A stretch of 64,000 bases of DNA from WTGA01 sp965214055 (GTDB lineage: Bacteria > Pseudomonadota > Gammaproteobacteria > Arenicellales > Poriferihabitantaceae): the NCBI GenBank assembly GCA_965214055.1, contig OZ243931.1, forward strand, positions 1,054,001-1,118,000. Reading direction: 5' to 3'. The notes below the pieces were generated by a model. That model was not told the origin of the DNA. It made no database searches and worked only from the letters and a program-made list of their open reading frames with translations. The position numbers and the translations under genes are program-made. Shown piece after piece: positions 52,488-60,483 of this stretch (position 1 is its first letter; the number at the start of each line of letters is the position of its first letter).

Positions 52488-52516
52488 TTGTGCGACTTTC
52501 CCATTTTGAGTATGCT
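52488..52516 (+). promoter_or_regulatory. Predicted sigma70-type promoter of the DISARM-like operon
   Basis: TTGTGC (52488-52493) and TATGCT (52511-52516) with 17-bp spacing. A transcript would start near 52523, giving a leader of about 130 nt that contains the 38-bp palindrome. Confidence 0.55.
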
Positions 52517-52530
52517 ACAAGAAGGGCATG

Positions 52531-52568
52531 TCCCTTCGATTATGCCGATATCGGCATAATCGAAGGGA
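52531..52568. promoter_or_regulatory. 38-bp perfect palindrome in the operon leader
   Basis: TCCCTTCGATTATGCCGAT is followed directly by its exact reverse complement. It starts about 8 bp after the predicted transcription start. An overlapping smaller inverted repeat, GAAGGG-CATGT-CCCTTC (52521-52537), shares one arm. It may be an operator for a dimeric repressor or, in RNA, two mutually exclusive hairpins. Confidence 0.9.
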
Positions 52569-52581
52569 GCTGTTCTCGGAG

Positions 52582-52653
52582 ATGGCGACGCACAAGGGCA
52601 CCATGACCGGCGTTGTCGAAAAGAACTCATTCCAGGGCGGAATAGAAGTGTAA
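52582..52653 (+). CDS. Possible 23-codon leader peptide
   Basis: A short ORF (MATHKGTMTGVVEKNSFQGG plus three residues) whose TAA overlaps the start codon of the DrmA-like gene (TAATG). An AAGGGAG purine motif lies about 10 bp upstream of its ATG. It could couple translation of the operon to conditions at the leader. It may equally be a remnant or chance. Confidence 0.3.
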   Translation: MATHKGTMTGVVEKNSFQGGIEV

Positions 52654-55600
52654 TGATAATGTTCACTGAACCACGAAAGAGGCTGATCGACTGGGTGCGC
52701 AAGCAGCTAATCGGTCCGCCTGAGTCGGCGGCTGATGGCCCGGACCTCCGTGGTGTGCTCCCTACGGAACGTTTCCCATGCGGTGCGCTCTACCCTACAT
52801 CCAAATGGGGCGAAGGCGTCGACCCTGCCAGTGAAGATGTCGATGAAGCTGATGGTGCTACTGAGGTTGCTGGTGAAAGCTTGGCCGAACCTGCCATTGT
52901 GCGACGTTACATTCCACCGTCGTCACTGGGCTTCTCGTTTTTTATTAAGGGTGAGGATATTCGGTTCCAGGTGTTGTGCCGTGCCGCCAAGTATGAACGG
53001 AAAGAACGAAGCGAGGGAGGACAATGCAAAAACGACTGGAAACGCAAGGAACTGATTTCCGGGCAAGGAGACGAGGAGGGGTTCGAGGACATCAGTTGTC
53101 CTGGGAAAGACCAACGCCAGAGTTTTTCCAAACTGGCAGACAAGGCACGCGTTGACGTTCAATGGCGTCATTTCGTAGATGGTTGGATTGTCACAGTTTC
53201 TCTTTGCAATGCGCAGGAGCTTGCAGATAGCGCGACAGGCAGTGACTACGTCTATGACCGCGCGGGAAAGACCCTGTTCGAGGCCAGCCTCCGCTGCGTT
53301 ATCGACGCCGGCGATGTCGGCGTCTATCCCCGCGTTGACCGAAGCCTGCTAGACCAGGAAGAACAGGAAATTGAACTCCAGTACGCCCACCGGTACATCT
53401 ACGCCATCGGACATGGCTGCGCCGCCAACTGGGAGGTAAAGGACGGAAAGGTCGCTGAACTGCGCTCCGAAACGATGCCGGCGGTGGAAGTACCGCAGAT
53501 GACGGCAGATACTGGATCGGGGGGCGAGCCTGTACTGTCGCTGGCGAGACTGGCTGACATCGACAACGCTCACACAATCCTCCTGCCCGAGTTGGCCGAT
53601 TTCATAAGCGGATACGCGAGCTGGGTTGCCAGCCAACAGGGTAATATCCCAGGTCTTCCGGCCGACGACCGCGCAACTGCAGTCCGCATGGTCGAGCGCA
53701 TGAACACAGCCGTCTCGCGCATGCGTGTGGGTCTGCGCCTGCTGGGCGACAATGCGCAGGTAAGGCTGGCCTTTGCCTTAGCCAATCGCGCCATGTTGGA
53801 TCAGATGCGCCAACATGATCATCTTCAGGGTAAGCCTCGCGCCGACGATGCCTATCGTTGGCGTCCTTTCCAGTTGGCCTTCTTGTTGACCACGCTTGAA
53901 TCCACGGCGGATGAGAACAACGAACATCGCGATACGGTTGACCTGATCTGGTTTCCGACGGGTGGCGGTAAGACCGAAGCTTATCTCGGTCTGATAGCAT
54001 TCCAGATAGCACTGAGACGACTCCGTCATTCTGATACCGGGAGCGGAACAGCTATCCTGATGCGCTATACCCTGCGCCTGTTGACCCGTGACCAGTTCAT
54101 ACGTGCCACCCGGCTAATCTGCGCGTTGGAGCTGATACGGCGTGAACGTGATGATCTCGGTGCCGCGCCGATTACCATAGGCATGTGGGTGGGAGAGGCC
54201 ACCAGCCCCAACACCTTCCAGAAAGCGGCAGAACTTGTAAAGAAGGCGATTGCTGCCAGCGAAAAGCCCGAACTGGTGCTCGGCCACTGCCCCTGGTGCG
54301 GACAGGACTTTAAGGCTGACCGTAACTACGACAGCACCACGAAGCATTTCCATTTCCTTTGCCGGAACCCGGACTGCGGCTTTGGTGTGTCCCCGGATGG
54401 CGTACTGCCTTGTAATATCGTTGATGAAGCTTTGTATGCCGAACCACCGACCATGTTGGTCGCCACGGTGGATAAATTCGCGAGACTGGCCTGGGTGGAA
54501 CGTGCCAATGCGTTCTTGGGAGGCACACGACATCGACCGCCGGAACTCATCATCCAGGATGAGTTACACCTGATTGCTAGCGCGTTGGGCTCGGTGGCTG
54601 GTCTGTACGAAGCCGCCATCGACACCGTGCTTCAATTGCGTGGCGTGTATCCAAAGTACATTGCATCGACAGCCACCATTCGCATGGCGGACCAACAGGT
54701 GAAACGACTGTATGGACGCGAAGTCGCCGTGTTTCCACCGCCGGGACTGGACTGCGACGATGCCTATTTCGCCCGTACCGTCCCACTGGAGCAGCGACCA
54801 GGCCGAATCTACGTGGGCTATCTGGCGCCGATGCTGAACCGTCAGCAATGTCTGGCGCCGTTGGCGGCGGCATTGCTGTTGGCCCCGCACGTGCTGTTCG
54901 AGGGTGATCAGCACGAGTTGGAACTGCTGGATGCCTGGTGGACCCAGGTGGTGTATCACGGCAGCCTTAACGGGGTAAGGAACAGCCACACGGCTTTTGC
55001 GAGCGATGTGCGCGATTTCATGCAGTTGTTGTCTGGCACATCGGACGCACCGGCCCAGGAAAACGAAAAAGCGAAGAAAAGAGAACGCTCGACGCCGAGC
55101 ATTGCACAACTTACCAGCTTACAGACTGCGGCGCAGAATGCAGACATTTTCGCCCGGTTGAGCAAAACGCGCGACGAGGCAGGCTGCCTGGATGCCGTGC
55201 TGGCCACCAATATGATCTCGGTCGGGCTTGATGTGGCTCGGTTGGCTCTGATGATTATCAACGGCCAGCCGTTGACTACGGCGGAATATATTCAGGCCAG
55301 CAGCCGCGTGGGCCGGAGCGAGGCGCCCGGTGTGGTGTTCGCGAACTATTACCGTGAACAGGCACGCAGCCTGTCACACTACGAGAGTTTCCGCCCTTAC
55401 CATGAAGCTTTCTACCGTTTCGTCGAGCCTACCAGCGTCACACCTTATACCTACCAAGCCCGTCTGCGTGCCCTGCCGGCAGCGCTGGTCATCGTAATGC
55501 GACACGGTGGGTTTGGATTGTTGAAGAACGATGCAGCTGCCAATTTTGATCCGAACGATTCGCAAGTTTCCAAAGCTGTTGAACAACTCAAACGACGTTG

Positions 55601-55844
55601 CGTACTGTCATCGCCCGTTCAGGTTGATGGGGTGAGCGGGCATATCGACGCTCTAATTGCTGATTGGCAGACCGAGGTCGAACGCTGCCGGTCAGCTCGA
55701 AGACAATTGGAGTATCAAGTTCCCGAAAAGGACAATGGGCGCGATCGCCTGTTGTACAACCATGATGATCGGATCCGTGGACTGTGGCCGACCTTGCAAT
55801 CCCTGCGCAATGTCGAAAACACTGCCCTGCTCAAGGCGCTATGA
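52653..55844 (+). CDS. drmA: DrmA-like SF2 helicase (DISARM-type core)
   Basis: A 1063-aa helicase. Walker A is FPTGGGKTEAYLG (about residue 434); a zinc-binding pair CPWCG...CRNPDCGF follows near 546-575. The DEAD-box position reads IIQDELHL (near 636), motif III is ASTATI, and the C-terminal helicase motifs are ATNMISVGLDVARLALMIIN and YIQASSRVGRSEAPG (near 880). This order matches DrmA of DISARM, which with DrmB forms a DNA-translocating anti-phage complex. The N-terminal 400 residues show no other domain. An ATG at 52659 is an alternative start. The next gene begins 3 bp later. Confidence 0.82.
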   Translation: MIMFTEPRKRLIDWVRKQLIGPPESAADGPDLRGVLPTERFPCGALYPTSKWGEGVDPASEDVDEADGATEVAGESLAEPAIVRRYIPPSSLGFSFFIKGEDIRFQVLCRAAKYERKERSEGGQCKNDWKRKELISGQGDEEGFEDISCPGKDQRQSFSKLADKARVDVQWRHFVDGWIVTVSLCNAQELADSATGSDYVYDRAGKTLFEASLRCVIDAGDVGVYPRVDRSLLDQEEQEIELQYAHRYIYAIGHGCAANWEVKDGKVAELRSETMPAVEVPQMTADTGSGGEPVLSLARLADIDNAHTILLPELADFISGYASWVASQQGNIPGLPADDRATAVRMVERMNTAVSRMRVGLRLLGDNAQVRLAFALANRAMLDQMRQHDHLQGKPRADDAYRWRPFQLAFLLTTLESTADENNEHRDTVDLIWFPTGGGKTEAYLGLIAFQIALRRLRHSDTGSGTAILMRYTLRLLTRDQFIRATRLICALELIRRERDDLGAAPITIGMWVGEATSPNTFQKAAELVKKAIAASEKPELVLGHCPWCGQDFKADRNYDSTTKHFHFLCRNPDCGFGVSPDGVLPCNIVDEALYAEPPTMLVATVDKFARLAWVERANAFLGGTRHRPPELIIQDELHLIASALGSVAGLYEAAIDTVLQLRGVYPKYIASTATIRMADQQVKRLYGREVAVFPPPGLDCDDAYFARTVPLEQRPGRIYVGYLAPMLNRQQCLAPLAAALLLAPHVLFEGDQHELELLDAWWTQVVYHGSLNGVRNSHTAFASDVRDFMQLLSGTSDAPAQENEKAKKRERSTPSIAQLTSLQTAAQNADIFARLSKTRDEAGCLDAVLATNMISVGLDVARLALMIINGQPLTTAEYIQASSRVGRSEAPGVVFANYYREQARSLSHYESFRPYHEAFYRFVEPTSVTPYTYQARLRALPAALVIVMRHGGFGLLKNDAAANFDPNDSQVSKAVEQLKRRCVLSSPVQVDGVSGHIDALIADWQTEVERCRSARRQLEYQVPEKDNGRDRLLYNHDDRIRGLWPTLQSLRNVENTALLKAL

Positions 55845-55847
55845 ACT

Positions 55848-57674
55848 ATGGCCAATGAACTGATTCCGATACGCCTGTCACACTTGCTCGGCTATAGCGG
55901 TGTCGGGGCCATCGTGCGAGGCGCGAATGGGCTTGTGGTTGTTCAGGACACCCGACAATGGACAGACCGCCAGGGCATCTCCGCGGGCAAGCTGATTCCG
56001 TATGTGGAGCGCGTCCGTGCCGCGCTGGGTATCGAAGAGCGACTGCGCGAGCCGCCTGTGGCGAAAGAGCTGGTGAATGGACAGGTAGATGGCACCAGTG
56101 TACCGACGACGCGATTTCCATCCTGGATGCGCTGCCCATCCTGCGGCTCCATGTATCGTTGGCCGTGGCGGAAAGATCAGCCCGATCACGCACCCCATTG
56201 CAATCATCAAGATTGCAAACATCACCCGAAGCTGGAGCAGGTGACCTGGGTGCTCGCACATCTAGAGGGGTACCTTGCCGATGTGCCGTGGTATTTTCTC
56301 GCACATCGGGGGGCCCGTAATCCCTCGCAACGCAACTGCAAAGTACACGATCAATTACGGTTAATTGAGCGTGGCTACGAAGAGCGCATATTAAGGTGCA
56401 GCGCCTGTGGCGTTGAAGCCCCGTTCCGTGGTGATGAACCAGTGGGCTTAGGCCGGGGCCGTCCTATGCAGCCATGGACCAAAGACGATCTGGTTCCGTT
56501 AATGGAGGTCGGGGAGGAAGGTGACAAAGACCAGGCGCAGGTTCTGGTGATCAATGATACGCGGGTTTACGTGCCCGTCGCTGAATCCGTTCTGGTGATT
56601 CCACCAGAATCCCGTGTACGCAAGGGAACCGTCGTGGATCGCTTGTACCGCAATTCCGGTGACCGTAGTCGCATAGACGGTGCACGAATGCCATTGGCGA
56701 GGAAAGGCATCATACGAACGCTGGCGACGGAATATCGCTGTACCACCAACGATATCCAAACCGCATTGGCTGATCTTGCCCGTGGCTATCCCTTGTATGG
56801 CGAGAACCTTACACCCGGGCAATTGCGGGAAAGCGAGTTTAAGGCATTCCTGGAGGTGCTGCCCGATCAGCGCGAGGACGAGGACCTGGTGACTCGCAAC
56901 AGAAGTGATGAGTGGCGTGAACTGGGAAGCGCGGTCGGTGTAAATTCTGAGGAACGGAAAATTGTTCACGGCGTTCGTCACCTTGTCCGCGTGGACCGCC
57001 TCAAGGCGGTGAAGGTATTCAAGGGCTTTACCCGCCTGGGAGGAAAGGAAATAGTACCACCGGACATCGTAGGGGAATCGGATTGGTTGCCGGCCATAGA
57101 GTTGTACGGAGAGGGCATTTTCCTCGTGCTTGATGAGGACAGGCTCAAGGTGTGGGAGCAAACACCGACGGTTGTTTCGCGACTGAATCGACTACTTCCC
57201 CGATTCACCCAATCCGGTCGTGATAACCCTAATCCATTGACCACACGCTTCATGCTATTACATACCCTGTCACACCTGCTGATGCGGCAAATCGAGTCCG
57301 AGGGCGGCTACCCGGCAGCATCGTTAATCGAGCGAATCTACTGTGCCAATGCACCGGAGCCCATGGCCGGTATCCTTATCCATGTCGCTGTTCCCGACAT
57401 TGCCGGTTCGCTAGGCGGCCTGGCTGAATTGAGCGAGCCCCGGCGCTTTCTGGGTATTCTGATTCGAGCGCTGGAGCATTCACGCTGGTGTTCGCTTGAC
57501 CCAGTATGCAGCGAGCATGAAGGTCAAGGACCGGGTTTGCTGAATCGCGCCGCCTGCCATGCCTGTGCGCTGGTACCCGAACCTGCCTGCGAATATCACA
57601 ATACTTTGCTGGATCGAGGCTTCGTCAAGGACGATGCCGCCAACGGACTGTCTTCTTTCTTTGAGATGACCTGA
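55848..57674 (+). CDS. drmB: DrmB-like protein with DUF1998 domain (DISARM-type core)
   Basis: A 608-aa partner of DrmA. It begins IPIRLSHLLGYSGVGAIVRG. Zinc-ribbon cysteines occur in RCPSCGSMYRW and CNHQDCKHHP (residues 101-130) and RCSACG (near 185). The C-terminal DUF1998 region contains FMLLHTLSHLLMRQIESEGG then YPAASLIERIYC, and ends with the Cys-rich LNRAACHACALVPEPACEYHN. This is the standard DrmB architecture. In described systems DrmAB binds and unwinds DNA; the sequence suggests the same here. It is separated from both neighbours by 2-3 bp. Confidence 0.82.
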   Translation: MANELIPIRLSHLLGYSGVGAIVRGANGLVVVQDTRQWTDRQGISAGKLIPYVERVRAALGIEERLREPPVAKELVNGQVDGTSVPTTRFPSWMRCPSCGSMYRWPWRKDQPDHAPHCNHQDCKHHPKLEQVTWVLAHLEGYLADVPWYFLAHRGARNPSQRNCKVHDQLRLIERGYEERILRCSACGVEAPFRGDEPVGLGRGRPMQPWTKDDLVPLMEVGEEGDKDQAQVLVINDTRVYVPVAESVLVIPPESRVRKGTVVDRLYRNSGDRSRIDGARMPLARKGIIRTLATEYRCTTNDIQTALADLARGYPLYGENLTPGQLRESEFKAFLEVLPDQREDEDLVTRNRSDEWRELGSAVGVNSEERKIVHGVRHLVRVDRLKAVKVFKGFTRLGGKEIVPPDIVGESDWLPAIELYGEGIFLVLDEDRLKVWEQTPTVVSRLNRLLPRFTQSGRDNPNPLTTRFMLLHTLSHLLMRQIESEGGYPAASLIERIYCANAPEPMAGILIHVAVPDIAGSLGGLAELSEPRRFLGILIRALEHSRWCSLDPVCSEHEGQGPGLLNRAACHACALVPEPACEYHNTLLDRGFVKDDAANGLSSFFEMT

Positions 57675-57676
57675 AT

Positions 57677-58861
57677 ATGCCAGTTGACCGCGCCCGCCGA
57701 TTCCGTCTCCCCGGTATTCATGACCTGAACAAGGATCAGGATGAGGCGCTGTCGCTGCCAGTGGAGGGGCAACACCTGATCGTCGGTGGCCCTGGCACAG
57801 GCAAGTCGGTAGTGGTATTGCTACGGGCGAGGCGCCTCGCACAAAACGACAAGACCTACCGAACGCTCGTTTACAATCACTTGCTGGATCATTCAAACCG
57901 TCATTTGTTCGGTAGTGAACAGACATTCTCCGCCAAGACCTGGGATTCCTGGTTTCGCAAAATCTACAGGCATTTCTTCAGCTCTGTTCCTACGCTTGAA
58001 CCAGATTGTCCAGGAGGATATCACCCAATAGATTGGGATGCCGTCGATCAACAGGTTCAATCTCTGGATATCATCGAAAATCAAAGCGATAAATTTCTGG
58101 TGATCGATGAGGGACAGGATATGCCGCCAGCCTTTTATCGAACGCTGACTCATCTGGGCTTCGAGAACTTCTACGTGGCAGCCGACCAGAACCAGCAGAT
58201 TCACCCCGACAGGTGTAGCTCACGTCAAGACATCGAAAACACGCTGGCAATTGAATCCGGTGACACGCTGGAACTGAAAACCAACTACCGGAACACGCGT
58301 CCTATCGCGCTGCTCGCCCGGCACTTTTACCCAGCGGACCCGGCCAGCCCAGGCCCGGACCTGCCCGATCTTATACCGGCTGCTGCGACGCCGGAGTTAT
58401 GGACTTATGGCACGGCAAACACAGCAACACTGGCTGCGATTGCAGACAATGTCCTCCAGTTGAGCGACCGTAATCCACGCAAGTTAATTGGAATCATTAC
58501 TCCAGACAACAAAGTACGGACGAAATTCAATGAGGCGCTTAGTCGTGCCAATCCAAAGCTAGACAATGACAAACCGCCGGTCCAGACCTTTGTTTCTGGC
58601 CAGCGGGAATTACCGAACTTCGATCAGGGCGGGATAATGATCATAAACGCCCAGTCCTGCAAAGGCCTGGAGTTTGATACCGTCATCTTGGCTGATATCG
58701 ACCAGCACCAACCCAAACACGATCCTTATACTCTCAAGGCAAGGTTTTATGTAATGGTGGCGCGTGCCCGAGAACAGATCATACTGCTCCGTACTGGCTA
58801 TACTTGTCCCGTCGTGGATGGGTTGGTGCCCACCGATCCAACTATTCTTGTCAGGAAGTAG
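57677..58861 (+). CDS. Compact SF1 (UvrD/Rep-like) helicase or ATPase
   Basis: A 394-aa protein with a complete set of SF1 motifs in unusually compact form: Walker A VGGPGTGKSV (37-44), Walker B FLVIDEGQDM (near 141), motif III YVAADQNQQI, motif IV-like TNYRNTRPIAL, motif V NAQSCKGLEFDTVIL and motif VI FYVMVARAREQIILL. The 1B/2B insertions of UvrD are absent. It starts 2 bp behind the DrmB-like gene, so it belongs to the operon. No SF1 helicase of this kind is part of the DISARM gene sets I know; drmD in class 1 is an SNF2-type SF2 protein. Confidence 0.85.
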   Translation: MPVDRARRFRLPGIHDLNKDQDEALSLPVEGQHLIVGGPGTGKSVVVLLRARRLAQNDKTYRTLVYNHLLDHSNRHLFGSEQTFSAKTWDSWFRKIYRHFFSSVPTLEPDCPGGYHPIDWDAVDQQVQSLDIIENQSDKFLVIDEGQDMPPAFYRTLTHLGFENFYVAADQNQQIHPDRCSSRQDIENTLAIESGDTLELKTNYRNTRPIALLARHFYPADPASPGPDLPDLIPAAATPELWTYGTANTATLAAIADNVLQLSDRNPRKLIGIITPDNKVRTKFNEALSRANPKLDNDKPPVQTFVSGQRELPNFDQGGIMIINAQSCKGLEFDTVILADIDQHQPKHDPYTLKARFYVMVARAREQIILLRTGYTCPVVDGLVPTDPTILVRK

Positions 58862-58864
58862 GCA

Positions 58865-60481
58865 ATGACCACGAAAACAGGTACTCCAAAGAAGCCACGA
58901 AGTCGACGAAAACCGGCGCGCATATGGCACCTGGTAACCAACCATCAAAACATGCTTTACATGCTGGCTGCCGGTATGGTGATGGGCCCTGCGGGTTTTC
59001 GAGGCAAGCACTATTCCGATCCGTTGAGTGTCTATCCGGGCTGGATTCCCTTGTTCCGTGACAAACGCAAGATTTCGGCCGACGTTTTAAATCACGCGAC
59101 CAGTGAGCGCAAGCATTTGTTGCCCTGCATCGCATCTTTCGATTTGAGTGCTCTGTCCGGCCCTGTTCGGATGCTGTCGCGGGATGGAGGTATGCGAGAC
59201 GTCGCATCAGTAGCCGCGAGAAAGCGCAAAGACGACATTGCTATCCTCGTCCGTGCACCATTACCACCAACATTGCTATTGAGCGTCAACTTTTGCTCAT
59301 CCGAGGACCGACAAGCATTCGAAAGTGCTGCCAACGATGTCTCGAACGTCGATCTGTTCCCTTATCGGGTTGAGATTGCGGAAGCGCTGTTTTCCTCCGA
59401 CACGGAGGTAGCGTGGCCAGCAGAGCAGCCACAAGAGCTGTTGATTGAGGATGACGGTGATCCTTATCCCGCTTTTGGACAGGCACTTGGCGGCATGCTT
59501 GCGATGTTGTACCACACTGGCAATCGCAGCGATCTGGGGCTTGCGGCCTTTAGATTGGTAACTGGAGCCGCGCGCGACAAAGATAATGACCTGGTCCAAA
59601 TCGATCCCATACTGGCCGAGCTTCCTAACTGGATGGACGGGGGTGAGATATCCGAGCAAGCAGATACCCGTGCCCGGCTCTTTTGGGGCGTTATCCAATC
59701 GTTGGTTACTGCGCAGGCGCGGGAACGTCCGCAAACGCCCATCGATGTGGCGCTTGCGTATCTGGAGAATCAGCTTGATCTGCTGCAGGAAATGGAATTC
59801 CGTCCACGCCTGGAACGATTGATCTCGGACATGCGCAGGTCCCTCGGCCTCGGTGGAGGAACAATTACCGAACTGCTTGAGCGGCACAAGGGGTCTTTAT
59901 CGAGACCTTTACTACTGTTCTGCTTGCGTGAGCATTGCACGGACCTGCTGGAATTTTCACATCCATTATTAAACGATGCCGAGTATATTCTTGCTGGAAT
60001 CCTGTTTGGCGTGCGCGATAGCTGGCTGCGGTTACCCAAGGATCTGCGCAATCAGGATCTGTCTGCCTACGTGTCTTTTCGGATGGCAGGTGCTGAGCAC
60101 CGTAAACAAGGTGAAAACCTTGCCATCAGCCCGCCACTGCGTCCGAAACCCTTGCGAGAACTATTTGCTTCACCAAGCGGTGAGTGGAGCAGCATGAAGC
60201 GGAACGTAGCCGTAGAACTCGCAAGTAAATGCAATTGGAATGATTGTTTTCGGACACGCATCACTCTAGCGGAGAGTGATTTACCTGAGAGCTTTGAACG
60301 TAAAGGCTTGCAGGTGGTGTTATCAGGCAGGGTAAAGACTGTTACGGAAGAAGTGGATGAGACCAAATTTTTGCACCGTTTGGGGCAATGGCCACCGATC
60401 GCGCCCCAGACCGAATCCGAAACACGCAAGAATCTTGGAAGTTTGCAGAAAATCGAAGAAAAGGCAAACGGAGACGGTTGA
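58865..60481 (+). CDS. Unrecognised 538-aa protein of the DISARM-like operon
   Basis: No family recognised. The N-terminus is basic (TKTGTPKKPRSRRKPARIWH), suggesting nucleic-acid contact, followed by the striking NMLYMLAAGMVMGPAGFRGK then HYSDPLSVYPGWIPLF. The middle is mixed alpha/beta with no nucleotide-binding loop; a helical region (ALAYLENQLDLLQEMEFRPR) follows near 300. Near residue 375 ILAGILFGVRDSWLRLPKDL resembles a conserved structural block. Cysteines are scattered, with no zinc ribbon, signal peptide or membrane helix. Spacing of 3 and 2 bp to its neighbours shows it is a fixed part of the operon. Confidence 0.85.
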   Translation: MTTKTGTPKKPRSRRKPARIWHLVTNHQNMLYMLAAGMVMGPAGFRGKHYSDPLSVYPGWIPLFRDKRKISADVLNHATSERKHLLPCIASFDLSALSGPVRMLSRDGGMRDVASVAARKRKDDIAILVRAPLPPTLLLSVNFCSSEDRQAFESAANDVSNVDLFPYRVEIAEALFSSDTEVAWPAEQPQELLIEDDGDPYPAFGQALGGMLAMLYHTGNRSDLGLAAFRLVTGAARDKDNDLVQIDPILAELPNWMDGGEISEQADTRARLFWGVIQSLVTAQARERPQTPIDVALAYLENQLDLLQEMEFRPRLERLISDMRRSLGLGGGTITELLERHKGSLSRPLLLFCLREHCTDLLEFSHPLLNDAEYILAGILFGVRDSWLRLPKDLRNQDLSAYVSFRMAGAEHRKQGENLAISPPLRPKPLRELFASPSGEWSSMKRNVAVELASKCNWNDCFRTRITLAESDLPESFERKGLQVVLSGRVKTVTEEVDETKFLHRLGQWPPIAPQTESETRKNLGSLQKIEEKANGDG

Positions 60482-60483
60482 TC

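Noticed and set aside
52115..52702. 195-codon minus-strand frame across the DISARM-like promoter region
   Set aside because: It spans the promoter and the 38-bp palindrome, lacks a domain and a ribosome-binding site, and overlaps the DrmA-like start.
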